A stretch of 64,000 nt of DNA from Oreohelix idahoensis (taxonomy: Eukaryota; Mollusca; Gastropoda; Stylommatophora; Oreohelicidae). Shown here in pieces: positions 1 through 10,432 of this stretch. The translations under genes and the position numbers were made by a program. Below the pieces are notes generated by a model. The model saw only the letters and a list, made by a program, of their open reading frames with translations. It ran no database searches and was not told the DNA's origin. Within the stretch, counting starts at the first letter, position 1. Each line of letters opens with the position of its first letter. Location: contig JAMPIV010010591.1 of assembly GCA_024509875.1 (NCBI GenBank), positions 1 to 64,000 of the forward strand. The letters are read 5' to 3'.

Positions 1-686
1 CACAGAATCCAAAATACGCTTCTTTTAAAGAAATAGGCCTACACATTATTCATAATCCTTATTTTAAAACTGTGTCCGTCAGCAGTAGTGGCCCTAGATT
101 CTTCATAAAGAGTGGACGCCAACTATGTCAGAATCGAAAACGAGGCTGAACGACGTAGACGGCCCATTTTCAGAGCCAACAATACCAGGGCTAGAAGCGT
201 TAATAAGCGTCGAGTAAGACAATTTTTTTTTTAAATTAATGAAGAAAAATATCCCGTTCAACTCTGATGGGTTTAGTAATTAGGATATATATTGTTTTCA
301 ATTCCAAATAATATGAACAACTGCCGATGAGAAGAAAGTGGCATCACATTTGACACACAAAATCAGTTGTAAATAGGGACAATCACAATTATGCTAATAC
401 GTTAAATAAATAAACAAAAAAACAAAAAAAACAAAAAAATCAAGATGAAACTCTGAACAAGAATTATATTAAAATGGAGGGGTGTAAAGGCCTGGTGGTT
501 CCAGTTATATAACTGACTTTAACAGATATTTAATTGACTTTCATCTGTTAAAAGTCATATGCATTGTAAGAACAGCATCAGACCTTCACATTCCCAGACA
601 CTAATATTAACATTTGTTCGTGATAAATATTGTTTGACTATATTATTCAGTCTGTCTACTCTTAACACCTCTTCTATATTTATAAG

Positions 687-688
<2 letters not shown>
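1..688. other. No gene recognised
   Basis: I see no coding region, RNA gene or element boundary here. The stretch is AT-rich with short A-runs near 415-440. A motif of about 50 bases at roughly 64-111 reappears inverted at roughly 15674-15722, so part of this is probably old dispersed repeat. Confidence 0.6.

Positions 689-732
<44 letters not shown>
689..732. repeat. (TA)n microsatellite
   Basis: Uninterrupted alternating TA. It borders a GC-richer segment that is closed on its other side by an A-run and a second TA run. Confidence 0.95.
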
Positions 733-737
<5 letters not shown>

Positions 738-936
738 AGTGTCGTCGACCAGGGACGGGCGGCCCCTGAGCCGACCCAGCTGCAATGGGTACCTCCGAAA
801 TCGGCGAGTATTTGCCTGAATGGCGAGGGACACCTGTCTCTGTACAAGAAATAAAGGGATACTCACGTAAAATCAATGTCAGGTTAGACATAAAATAATA
901 ACCTGAGATTTCGCCTCGAGTATTAGCGGGCGTACG

Positions 937-951
<15 letters not shown>
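733..951 (+). repeat. Possible SINE-like or short retroposed segment
   Basis: About 200 bases, clearly more GC-rich than the flanks, ending in a run of 15 A residues (937-951) and then TA repeats to 979. A GC-rich body with a terminal A-tail between simple repeats suggests a retroposed short element. I could not identify convincing A-box or B-box promoter motifs or a target duplication, so the class is unproven. It has no useful reading frame. Confidence 0.3.
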
Positions 952-979
<28 letters not shown>

Positions 980-982
<3 letters not shown>

Positions 983-1556
983 GGTGGCCCAAATAAGTGA
1001 GAACATCTCGTAGCAAAGGGTTATTTAATATAATTGAATTAATATAATGTTTTGTCATTTACAGTTGTATGCCAAGTAATTATGCTAATCAGAAAACATG
1101 TTCAATGTGTCCCCCCTGCTTCTCGATGAGTTTTTGTAAGCGTTGGCGCCACTCGTTTATGCTTCTGTCAATAAAGCGCTGCCCTAGATTTCTCCATTCC
1201 TCGATTATTGCCAACTTGAGCTGCTCAGCTGTTGTAAATTTTAGCCGACGGTAGACTTTGTCTTGCAATGAACCCCATTGTTTTTCAATTCGCAAATTTT
1301 TAATCAGAATACGGTCTTCTGCTGTGATTTTTGTCATTCTGGTTAAAATATTTTCAAAACACGCAGAAGTTGACGATTGGCAAATTAAAAATCAAAGATG
1401 GCGACCGGAAATTGTCGTACTAATAACGTCATATAGTTAAATAGCTAAGTAAGTAAATCAGTAAACTATTTAAGCTATTATGGATACATTTAAACAAATT
1501 TTGATGTAATTATATTACATTGTACGAGATGTTCTCACTTTTTTTAGGCCACCCTG
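980..1556 (-). mobile_element. Internally deleted mariner/Tc1-type element
   Basis: The 577-bp unit starts CAGGGTGGCC and ends GGCCACCCTG. The inverted ends match for roughly 33 bases, with a few differences and a one-base length change, and share the core GTGAGAACATCTCGTA. TA dinucleotides flank both ends, the target expected of Tc1/mariner elements. The interior holds only the two ends of a transposase on the minus strand. It is therefore a non-autonomous derivative, mobilisable only by a transposase supplied in trans. The left TA lies inside a TA microsatellite, so the exact duplicated dinucleotide is ambiguous. Confidence 0.85.
1089..1337 (-). pseudogene. Mariner-type transposase remnant, N-terminus joined to C-terminus
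   Basis: An 82-codon frame lies within the inverted repeats. Its start (TAEDRILIKNLR) resembles the N-terminus of IS630/Tc1/mariner transposases. Its end (EWRQRLQKLIEKQGGHIEHVF, final residues GGHIEHVF) resembles the C-terminal tail of the same family. The central DNA-binding and DDE/D catalytic region, normally more than 200 residues, is absent. This is an internal-deletion product, not a functional transposase. Family assignment rests on recognition of the termini and on the TIR/TA structure around it. Confidence 0.7.
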
Positions 1557-1563
1557 TATATAT

Positions 1564-1816
1564 TGTTGATGTAGTCTTTATGTATATAATGTTTCGATGT
1601 TTAGTTTGTTTCCCACTAGAGTTACTTGCCCTCATGCTAACTCTTCTGTTTCCCTTCTTACTACTTCCTGCCTCTAAGATGGCCGATTAAATATGTTGTT
1701 ATGTATCCCGTGTGTTCCGGCTTAGTGATTATGCTTCATAATATGTAATGTATGAATGCCAGCCACGTCTCATTATATTTAGCAACATTTACTATATAAA
1801 ACAGTAAAGATCAACA
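1564..1816 (+). repeat. 5' LTR of the gypsy element
   Basis: Begins TGTTGATGTAG and ends GATCAACA. A TATATAAAA motif lies about 20 bases from its end. The sequence immediately downstream starts TGGTGGCAGCGG, where a primer-binding site is expected; TGG at this place is the usual complement of a tRNA CCA end. Confidence 0.9.
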
Positions 1817-1887
1817 TGGTGGCAGCGGTGTTTATTTCTACAGAATTCGAACTATTCTGCTGACGTCATAGACTGGTAGGTTATTGC

Positions 1888-2754
1888 TTGCATACCATTG
1901 TTAGACATTTCGTCATGGCAGAACGGCCCATGTTTCGGTTACCACCCTGGCTAGACATAAATAACGTCAAACCAGACACATTTCGTAAATGGAGACGACA
2001 GTTAGAACTATACATGCATGCAACAGATGTGGCCTCTAAACCTGATCCTGTTCGGGCGGCCATTATCCTACACTGTGCTGGACCTCAAGCTGTTGAAGTT
2101 TTTGATCAACTTGCAGAGGAAGGAGACCACTCTAATCCTACTAAAATTCTCGATTTGCTCCCGAACCATTGTAGCTCACGAAGCAATGAAGTATTACATA
2201 CCTTCAGGTTCTGGAACACACCTCTTCAAGATCCTTTTAATTCATTCATAACTGAGCTGAGAACTAAGGCAGATTTGTGCAACTTTAACGACAAAGATCG
2301 TGTGATAAGAGACAAAATTGTCTTTACTGTTAACAAAAGGTTACAAGAGAAGCTCTTGAGGGAAACTGACCTCGATCTAAAGAAAACCATTCATATATGC
2401 AGAGTCTTCGAGCAAACTGGAAACGACATAAGAGAGATGAGTAATACAGTTCAACCTTCTGAAGCAAGGGTTGAAAAGGTACAGAAAAAATCACTCAACC
2501 ATAAACCTCCCAAGAGAGACACTGGGGATGCTGCTGGTAAAGCCTGTCAAAGTAACACTGACAGTGGGTACTTTGAACCTAGAAAGGAGTGTCATTACTG
2601 CGGACAGAAACATCCATTGATTAAGAAAAAGTGTCCTGCATGGGGGCAGTTTTGCTCAAACTGTGGGGAAAGAAACCATTTCAAAGTTAAATGCAAGAAA
2701 GTTCACACTGTTCACACAGAGTCAGTGGAAGATTCTGAAGTATTTATTATTTGA
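1888..2754 (+). CDS. Gag-like protein with two zinc knuckles
   Basis: An intact 288-codon frame starting 71 bases after the 5' LTR; a second ATG lies at codon 10. The N-terminal two thirds has the helical, charged character of a retrotransposon Gag, the structural protein that packages element RNA. Near the C-terminus are two cysteine-histidine clusters, CHYCGQKH followed by a downstream Cys and CSNCGERNHFKVKC. The second fits CX2CX4HX4C nucleic-acid-binding knuckles; the first is an atypical spacing. This order is common in K02A2.6-like gypsy Gags. The frame is the only undamaged one in the element. Whether it starts at 1888 or 1915 cannot be told. Confidence 0.8.
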   Translation: MHTIVRHFVMAERPMFRLPPWLDINNVKPDTFRKWRRQLELYMHATDVASKPDPVRAAIILHCAGPQAVEVFDQLAEEGDHSNPTKILDLLPNHCSSRSNEVLHTFRFWNTPLQDPFNSFITELRTKADLCNFNDKDRVIRDKIVFTVNKRLQEKLLRETDLDLKKTIHICRVFEQTGNDIREMSNTVQPSEARVEKVQKKSLNHKPPKRDTGDAAGKACQSNTDSGYFEPRKECHYCGQKHPLIKKKCPAWGQFCSNCGERNHFKVKCKKVHTVHTESVEDSEVFII

Positions 2755-2774
2755 GAGAAGTATAGCAAAGCTTG

Positions 2775-2890
2775 TACATCGGCACAACTCATTGTCAATG
2801 GAAAAATGTAAAATTTCAGCTAGACACAGCAGCTGATGTGAATACAATTTGTCAACGCTTTGTGATGCAAGAACAACTTTAACTAAACAG
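2775..2890 (+). pseudogene. Retropepsin remnant
   Basis: Directly after gag a frame reads FQLDTAADVN, matching the position and shape of the aspartic protease active-site segment, canonically DTGAD. The third residue is Ala rather than Gly. The segment is reached only by frameshifts and is followed by stops until the RT frame opens near 3144. I take it as a decayed protease; the rest of the domain is not readable. Confidence 0.5.
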
Positions 2891-3143
2891 AGGCTTGTTA
2901 TGTGGAATGTACTAAGATGACATCCACTGGAGAATTCTATTAACTGCTGAAATACCCAGACTGGGACAAAACACAATATAAGGTTACTGTTGTGAAAAAT
3001 ATATTCACATGTTTTTTGTTTGGGGCAACAACACAGCTGCAGGACTACAGTTTGACTCAACACAAACATTGCTAAGGGCTTTCTGACAGTTTTTAATGAT
3101 CATATAAATACCAGTAGAGGAACCGACTGAACGGGTTAACCAA

Positions 3144-4418
3144 ATGGCTGTTGTTGAAAAGTCTGATGGTTCTTTAAGAATATGCATTGATCCTAGACCC
3201 CTGAATGAGACTTTGCAGAGAGAGCATTACAGATTAACAACTTTGGATGATGTATTGCCTGAACTCAATAATGCCAAGATTTTCACAAAGCTGGATATCA
3301 AGGAAGCATTCTGGCATATCAAACTTGATGAGAAGTCTAGTAAACTTACAACAATGATTACACCTTTTGGTAGGTTCAGATGGTCTAGACTACCATTTGG
3401 CTTGAATGTAAGCAGTGAAATTTTCCAGAGGCATCTAGCACAAGCTCTTGAAGGTCTTCATGGTTGCATCAATGTTGCTGATGACATAGTTATTGCAGGT
3501 TGTGGATTAAACAGACAGCAAGCAATTAAAGACCATGATCTGAAGCTCAAAGCACTGAAACATAGGTGTAAAGAGAAAGGCATTAAACTGAATGACGCTA
3601 AAACTGAAGAGAAGAAAGAAGAAATTACCTTCATGGGTCACCTTATTACTGCTCGAGGTGTTGAACCAGACAAGAAAAAGGTTGAGACAATACTAAACAT
3701 GCCCGTTCCTAAGGACTGTCATGAGGTTCGCAGATTTTTCGGCATGATACAGTATCTAGCAAAGTTTCTCAACAATCTTTCAGAAGTTCTTCATCCAATG
3801 AGAGAACTTACACGTAAGGATACTCCCTTTATCTGGTCTGCTGAATGTGAACAAGCTTTCAAGAGAGTCAAGAAACTGATTACTTCTACTCCAGTACTCG
3901 CATACTATGATCCTGATGAATCTTTGTGTATTCAAGTTGATAGTAGCAGCTATGGACTTGAGGCTGTACTCCTACAAAATGGTCATCCAATAGAGTTTGC
4001 TTCAAGAGCTCTAACTGAAACAGAACAACGCTGGGCTCAAATTGAGAAGGAACTCTTAGCTGTTGTATATGGTTTGGAACGCTTTGACCAGTACACTTAT
4101 GGAAGGAAAGTTACAGTCATCAACGACCATAAACCTTTGGCAGCCATCGTTAAGAAACCTCTGAGTCAAATTCCTCGAAGACTGCAGAATTTACTGATGC
4201 GCAGCCATCGATATGACTTTGAATTCCAATGGGTACAAGGTTCCGATCTTCTTATAGCCGACACACTGTCCAGAGTTTGTATTCATAATGTCACATTGGA
4301 TTCCTTAGCTGATAGAGAGAGCAATGCAGGAGCTGATGCACCTGTAAGATTACCTGAAATACCAGATGTGATGATGGAAAAGATTAAAGCTGAAACTCTC
4401 AAAGACAGCGTGCTCTAG
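3144..4418 (+). pseudogene. Gypsy reverse transcriptase and RNase H
   Basis: A 424-codon frame. The first ~170 residues are the RT palm and fingers: LDIKEAFWHIKLD (motif A), LPFGLNVSSEIFQ, and VADDIVIAG carrying the catalytic DD pair. RNase H follows from about residue 265 with VDSSSYGLEAVL, IEKELLAVV, NDHKPL and ADTLSR. The RT N-terminus is missing because the frame opens late, and the usual TDAS of RNase H reads VDSS. An in-frame TAG at 4416-4418 separates it from integrase, which continues in the same frame. It would copy element RNA to DNA if the pol were intact. Confidence 0.85.
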
Positions 4419-4421
4419 AGG

Positions 4422-5738
4422 TTGAAGTCGACCATTTTGGATGGGTGGCCTACAAGAAAGTCTGATGTACCAGCTGAGCTTATGCCTTATTTCGACATTC
4501 GTGATACGCTGACAACAGAACAAGGCATAATAGTTAAAGGAGAGCGTATTCTTATCCCAAAAGCACTGAGGCCTGAAATCAAGCAAAAGCTACACGCTGC
4601 TCATCTTGCATTTGACAGCATGATGCACCGCTCCAGAAGTTGTCTGTATTGGATCGGCATGATGGCTGAGATTCGACAGATAGCTGACAGTTGTCCAGAA
4701 TGTCAAGAAACGAAGGCAAGTAATACTAAAGAACCTTTAAACCAACACTCAAGAGGTTTATCACCCTGGGAGAAAGTTGGTACTGACATCTTTATTATAG
4801 AAGGCCGATATTATTTAGTCCTGATTGACTACTTCTCCAACTTCATTGAAATAGACTTTCTACCTACAATGACAGCACAGTTAGTCATCAGGAAATTGAA
4901 GTCTCATTTTGCTCGTTATGGTGTCCCTAAAGTTATTGTATCTGACCAAGGTACAGTTTACGTCTGCACAGTTCAGATCATTTACTGCTAGATGGGGAAT
5001 ACTTCATGTTAAATCAGCACCAGGTCACCATAAAGCCAATGGATTAGCTGAATCTGCTGTGAAACGCATCAAGGGTATGATGAGAAAGACTATTCAAAAT
5101 AATACAGATGCATATGAGGCACTACTTGAACTTCGTAATACGCCGAGACAAGGGTTTGATCAAAGTCCAGGAGAAATACTGTTCAACAGGAAACTGCGTA
5201 CACTGATACCTTCTGCAGTGAAACCCATTGCATCTCACAGTAGAGTTATTGAAAGTAGAGGCAAGAGAGACAGATCAGTGAAGAAGTATTATGATAAAAC
5301 TGCTCATGATCTGCCTAAGTTGTCTCACCAGCCAGTCTACTATCAAGACCCTGAACAACCAAACTGGCAACCTGGAAGGATTTATAAAAGGCTCTCTGAA
5401 CGATCTTATCTCGTTGAAGGGGAGAATGGAGGTCAATATGTCAGAAACAGAATTCATTTAAGATCTAAAACAACACCTTTCACACCTGATCCCGAGGACC
5501 TGGAAATTGATGTCTCCTCTCCAGTTCTACCCGAGCAACAGGTTGTTTTGCAGACATGGAGAACACTAGTGAAGTGAACATTTCCAATCCTCCAGAAGTT
5601 GATCCTTCAACCCCAGCTACTTCTAGTCCTGGGAAGGCTGGCAAAGAACAGAAACATTCTCTCCTACCATCTTGCTCTAAGAGACCCCAAAGAGATCGCA
5701 AGAAACCCTCTTGGATGAATGACTTTGTTCACTCATAA
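4422..5738 (+). pseudogene. Gypsy integrase, frameshifted
   Basis: The same frame as the RT continues after one stop codon. A His/Cys region ends CPECQETK. The catalytic core shows TDIF (first Asp) and VSDQGT (second Asp) and then loses frame near 4955. The core resumes in another frame with APGHHKANGLAESAVKR, containing the expected Glu. A second shift near 5560 leads to the C-terminal tail with RPQRDRKKPSW, typical of this family's IN end. The frame closes 12 bases before the 3' LTR. At least two frameshifts and one stop make it non-functional. Confidence 0.8.
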
Positions 5739-5749
5739 AGAAGGGGGGA
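5737..5749 (+). other. Polypurine tract
   Basis: AAAGAAGGGGGGA directly abuts the TG of the 3' LTR, the position and composition expected for the plus-strand primer of the gypsy element. Confidence 0.8.
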
Positions 5750-6002
5750 TGTTGATGTAGTCGTTATATATATAATGTTTCGATGTTAAGTTTGTTTCCC
5801 ACTAGAGTTACTTGCCCTTATGCTAACTCTTCTGTTTCCCTTCTTACTACTTCCTGCCTCTAAGATGGCCGATTAAATATGTCGTTATGTATCCCGTGTG
5901 TTCCGGCTTAGTGATTATGCTTCATAATATGTAATGTATGACAGCCAGCCACGTCTCATTATATTTAGCAACATTTACTATATAAAACAGTAAAGATCAA
6001 CA
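5750..6002 (+). repeat. 3' LTR of the gypsy element
   Basis: Matches the 5' LTR end to end, same length, with about seven substitutions by eye. Starts TGTTGATG and ends ATCAACA; TATAT follows. Confidence 0.9.
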
Positions 6003-6017
6003 TATATATATATATAT

Positions 6018-6054
<37 letters not shown>

Positions 6055-6277
6055 TTTATTTATTTTTATTTATTTATATATTTATATTTATATATTTTAT
6101 ATAATCTATATAATTTTAAATTATATAGTATAAATTATATAATTTTATAATTATATAATTTAAATATATAAAATGATATAATGTAATAAAATTTTATATT
6201 TTTATTATTTTATTAATATTTTTTAATTATAATAAAATTATATAACATTATATAATAAATTATATAATATTATTATT
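6003..6277. repeat. AT-only low-complexity DNA: (TA)n, (TTTA)n and derivatives
   Basis: A TA run, then TTTA tetranucleotides, then irregular AT sequence right up to the 5' end of the RLE non-LTR element. No coding or structured signal seen. Confidence 0.9.
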
Positions 6278-6814
6278 ATGAAACCATGTGCCTGTGGTAG
6301 GGAGTTCTCTACTCAGAGAGGAATGAAAATCCACAGAACGAAAAATGGGTGTGGGAGGTCATCAGGGGGAGATCAACAGCGCTCTGTCTCGACGGATAAG
6401 ACGTTAGAAGAACGCAGACAGGAGTCAATCCACAGTGCTTAGTACATTCAAGTTGATCTGCCAGATGATGATCTCACACACTTCTTGGACGGGAAGAGAG
6501 ATGCAATAAAGTTTCCACCTGCCAGTGCAAAAGGGCTTTGGGAACAGCTAGACGAAGCCTTGGCAAAAGAGTTGGATAACAACCTGAAGCAGCTAACTTT
6601 GGAGAAGAAGCTGGAAATCTTCGGTGACATAATATGTCTGCACTGTCGCAAAGTGTTCGGAGTGAGGGAGGCAAGGGAAAGTAACCCACCACGGAAAAGT
6701 AGAAGACAAATTAAAATAAATGAAATCAGGAAACAGAAGAAGCATGCCCAAAACTGTTCAAGAACGCAGTTGCCACAGAGAAGGAAGGGTTACGACAAGT
6801 TTGGGAGCACCTGA
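6278..6814 (+). pseudogene. RLE element ORF, N-terminal finger and linker
   Basis: The frame from the ATG at 6278 begins MKPCACGREFSTQRGMKIH and continues to a Cys, giving a C-X-C-X12-H-X5-C cluster like the N-terminal DNA-binding finger of R2-type proteins. One in-frame TAG near 6440 interrupts it, after which the same frame runs on (VDLPDDDLTHFLDG...). Frame is lost near 6750 in a Lys/Arg-rich stretch. In this family the region directs the protein to its DNA target; here it is broken. Confidence 0.65.
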
Positions 6815-6849
6815 AAGGCCAACATAATGCCCTTTGTAGAGCGGAAAGG

Positions 6850-8390
6850 TTGTGCAGGAAGAGAAGGAAGACTCGAAGGGATAGGGAAAGATTCTTTAGG
6901 GAGCCCTTCAAGTTTGCCAAAGAACTGTTTGAGCAGCCACGGTCGGGTACGCTAAACATCAGGAAAGAAGACCTGGAAGAACACCTTAGAATGACATATT
7001 CAGATGGTCGCAAAGATGAGCCGCTCAGCAGCATGGCAGGCCTTAAATGGCCGAGTAAGCCAGGAGCTGAATTTAACACCAAGCCCCCAACGGTGCAAGA
7101 GGTAGAAAGCATTGTCCAGAAAGCTCGGTGCAAGTCAGCTCCATGTCCTAATGGTGTTCCATATGTGGTGTATAAGAGATGCCCTGAGGTTCTCAAATGA
7201 CTGCTCTGTTTACTGAAGAATGCGTGGAAAACCCATCTTGTAAGCAAGGAATGGAGAAAGGCAAACGGAGTCTACATTCCGAAGGAACAAAATTCCACAG
7301 ACATCAGTCAGTTCAGGCCAATCTCACTACTCAATGTGGAAGGGAAGATATTCTTCTCAGTGATGGCGAAAAGACTCACTACATACCTCCTGGCAATGGG
7401 TACATTGACACTACCATACAGAAAGGAGGTATCCCAGGTACACCAGGATGTCTAGAGCATGCCGCAATGATCTGGGAAGCAATCCAAAAAGCAAAGTCTG
7501 ACAGAACAAACCTCAATGTAATCTGGTTGGATCTAGCGAATGCTTATAGATCCGTTCCACACCAGATGTTGTAGCAGGCCCTAGAAATGTATCATGTTCC
7601 ACAAGAGGTTGCAGCAATGCTGAAGCTGTATTTCGCAGGGTTTTCTGTCAGATTTTCAACCAGAGAGTACACAACGAAGTGGATTGGCCTTGAAGTTGGA
7701 ATTGCGATGGGATGTACCATCTCTCCGATACTATTCGTCATGGCTATGCAGGTAATCCTCAATGCGGCTGAAGGAATGGCTATAGGTCCAAAGCCCGGTG
7801 GAATGTGTCACATACCACCGCTCAAAGCATTCATGGATGACATTACAATTCTGACATCAGATGAACATCAGGCCCGGAGGATGTTAGCACGCCTGGATGA
7901 ACTAGTCAGCTGGTGCAGAATGAGCTTCAAACCCAAGAAGTCGAGAAGCCTATCAGTCAGGAAAGGGAAGATAGCAGAGGACATATTCATGGTTTCCAAC
8001 CAAAGAATCCCTACTGTCATTGAGGAACCTGTTAAAAGTCTTGGCAGGGTGTACGATGCCTCATTTAAAGACTCGAAGGCAGTGCAACAGACAATAGAAA
8101 TGGCAGACAGAGGGCTACAGATCATAGACCAAAGCAGACTCCTGGGAAAGTTCAAACTGTGGTGCCTCCAGTTCATGTTGATACCGAAATTTCTGTGGCC
8201 ACTGCTAATATATGAAATAAGCACAAGTACAGTGGAAGCTATAGAGCAGAAGGTCAACAAGTTCATGAGAAAATGGCTAGGGGTACCACCAGGTCTGTCA
8301 TATGTAGCATTGTACTGCAAAAGTCAAAACTTCTTCCCTTCAAGTCAGTTGTTGAAGAGTACAAAGTTGGAAAAGCAAGGCTTACAATGA
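6850..8390 (+). pseudogene. RLE element ORF, reverse transcriptase
   Basis: RT motifs are spread over three frames. One frame has NIRKEDLEEHL upstream and KSAPCPNGVPYVVYK. After a shift near 7200 come FRPISLLNVEGK-type residues, then VIWLDLANAYRSVPHQ (motif A). In the 7587-8390 frame are GIAMGCTISPILFVMAMQ and AFMDDITILT with the catalytic Asp pair. A stop separates motif A from the next segment (near 7572-7574). This is the target-primed reverse transcription enzyme of the element. Frameshifts near 6750, 7200 and 7430 show it is dead. Confidence 0.75.
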
Positions 8391-9499
8391 TGCTACACGA
8401 GTCAGCTGATGACGTGGTTAAGTCCATTCAGCCCACACTGAAAACGGGAAGGAAGTGGAGAGTGGAAGAAGCTGTTGATGCTGCGCAAGAGTCACTCAAA
8501 CTGAGAGAGGTAATCGGATACACACAAAGGAATAGACGAGAATTTGGGCATGGTGACATCCGCTGGTGGTCCAAGGCATCAAAGCAAGGAGCGCAGAGAC
8601 ATGGTAGTTCAGGAGATACGAGTAGCTGAGAATGATAAGAGGTTGCAAAAAGCAGTGCAGCAGGTCCAACAAGGCCAATGGACTACATGGGAAGGAGCCC
8701 TGCAGTGGTCCTTGACATGGAATGATATATGGCATATGGCACCTCTTAGGCTCAGCTTCGTGGTTAGATCAAAGTATGACCTGCTGCCGTCGGCCACCAA
8801 CCTTGTGAAATGGGGAAAGTCGGATGATGAGCTGGGCCCCCTGTGCCAGGGGAGCAGACACTTCAACACGTGCTCTCAGCGTGTAAGATGTCATTAGGGC
8901 AAGGACGATACACTTGGCGCCATAACAAAGTGCTAAATGAGCTTGCTGCGACAATAGATCCGGCAAGAATGAAAGCGAATAGCAAAGTCCGGCCAGACAC
9001 CACAAACACATACTTTCTGAGGGCAGGAAAGTCAGCACACCCCAAACCGAGTAAACCTGGTAGCAGTTTACCATCTCTTCTTGACTGTGCAAACAACTGG
9101 GAGATGGCGGTAGACCTACCTGGACGGGGGGCATATCCAGAGAGTATCAGAAAATCGCGGAGACGGCTGGATATAGTGCTTCATTCTTCAGCAACGCTTC
9201 AGGTCATACTGATTGAATTGACTGTGCTATTTGAATCCAGATTAGACGAGCAACATTCATTCAAAGCGGCCAAATATAGCGATCTGGCCTCGGATCTAAG
9301 ACACGATGGGTTCAATGCAAGGGTCATGGCGGTTGAAGTTGGCGCAAGAGGGCTTGTGGCTGCATCAGTGTATGATTTATTGAAACTGTTGGGGCTGAGG
9401 GGACATTCTAGAACAAGGGCACTGAAGAGGCTTAGTGAAACTGCCGAAAAGGCATCAGGCTGGCTGTGGAACAACTGCAATGGGCAATGGAAATCGTGA
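8273..9499 (+). pseudogene. RLE element ORF, C-terminal knuckle and restriction-like endonuclease
   Basis: After the RT come the words TLQHVLSACK and GRYTWRHNKVL, the C-terminal Cys/His cluster region of R2-like proteins, with the first Cys apparently replaced by Gly. From about 9110 the frame carries LPGRGAYPESIRKSRRR, then LDIVLHSS and VILIELTV and a Lys-rich KAAKYSDL. This corresponds to the PD-(D/E)XK-like endonuclease that nicks target DNA. The Pro of the PD motif is Leu in this copy (RRLDIVL) but Pro in the two truncated copies, suggesting damage here. The frame ends GWLWNNCNGQWKS. Confidence 0.75.
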
Positions 9500-10016
9500 C
9501 AATAAACGCTGTGGTACAGAAAACACCAAAATTTTTCTAAGTCCACAACGCTGAGTTTTTTTGGTGTACTAGGGAAAGGGCTGCGACTCTGGGGCAACAG
9601 GCGACGTATACTATAAGGGGTGTCAGGAATAGAATTTCGGTGGTTTGCGGCACGCAGGGGCTAAGGCTCGTCGGCTGCGCGCTAGTGTCTCAGTGCGTGT
9701 CCTTAGTTGTGAAGGGCGACGGAACGAACGGAATAATTTGTGTTCTCTTTGTTACTTTCACAATTGCCTCCACGGCTGGCGTTGTGGATTTAAAAGTTGC
9801 TACCATAAGTGAAATGGGTTCATTTTCGATACAAGACAACAGGAAGCTGAGACGCTTGGGAGTCATGACCCAAGTGGGCCCGCCCCCCTTAGAGTGTAAA
9901 GGAGTAATCGGGCCGAAACACTTGTCGGATGGGGGGACTCCTTTAGATGATCAGATTGCTTCCTGTTGTATCGCTCTGTAAAGAGTTTCCTATCTTATTA
10001 TTATATAATAATACAA

Positions 10017-10057
10017 ATTATACATACATACATACATACATACATACATACATACAT

Positions 10058-10088
<31 letters not shown>

Positions 10089-10169
10089 TACACATACATA
10101 CATACATACACACATACATACATACACACATACACACACACACACTCACATGCATGCATGCATGCATAC

Positions 10170-10236
<67 letters not shown>
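10017..10236. repeat. Compound microsatellite (TACA)n, (CA)n, (TGCA)n, (TA)n
   Basis: Tetranucleotide and dinucleotide repeats shortly after the RLE copy 1 end. Long reading frames here on both strands (for example HTYIHTYI repeats) are products of the repeat. Confidence 0.97.
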
Positions 10237-10239
<3 letters not shown>

Positions 10240-10432
10240 AAATCTCCGTTCCAAAATATGTAATTAGATTTTGTTAAAATTATCTGTACATAGTCGCATT
10301 TTTAATGAAAACATAAACTGGTGTGATTATCTGGATCTAGTAAAACTGTCAGTGTCTACAACAGTCATTCACCAGTTTCCACATGTCAAACTAGGTAAAT
10401 AGTTAAATTCGAAGGGAGTATGTTTTGCTAAG

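Larger units (their letters stand above)
1564..6002 (+). mobile_element. Ty3/gypsy LTR retrotransposon, complete ends, decayed pol
   Basis: Two 253-bp direct repeats bound a 4.4-kb unit. Each starts TGTTGAT and ends ATCAACA, giving 7-bp inverted ends. TATAT on both sides (1559-1563 and 6003-6007) fits a 5-bp target duplication, although the flank is TA-rich. Gag with zinc knuckles, protease, RT, RNase H and integrase follow in standard Ty3/gypsy order on the plus strand. No envelope frame was seen. About seven LTR differences by eye, plus frameshifts and an in-frame stop in pol, indicate an old copy. The pol resembles the K02A2.6-like/Mag group; that assignment is from recognition only. The left LTR starts seven bases after the mariner unit, which may be coincidence of two insertions in a TA-rich site. 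Confidence 0.9.
6278..9985 (+). mobile_element. Full-length decayed RLE-type non-LTR retrotransposon (R2/NeSL-like), copy 1
   Basis: A single long ORF region with an N-terminal CCHC-type finger, central RT, C-terminal zinc knuckle and a restriction-like endonuclease-type domain is the layout of the early-branching non-LTR clades (R2, NeSL, CRE and relatives). The exact clade is not resolved. A 3' untranslated region of about 490 bases follows the ORF (9500-9985). It is shared with the inverted copy at 62.2 kb and partly with that at 15.9 kb, which fixes the 3' end near the sequence AGAGTTTCCTATC. Several frameshifts and stops inactivate it. It sits between AT-rich DNA and a TACA microsatellite; no target duplication is recognisable. 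Confidence 0.8.

Noticed and set aside
9947..10277. Tyr/Ile/His-rich and Met/Tyr/Val/Cys-rich frames on both strands
   Set aside because: They are translations of the TACA, CA and TA microsatellites.
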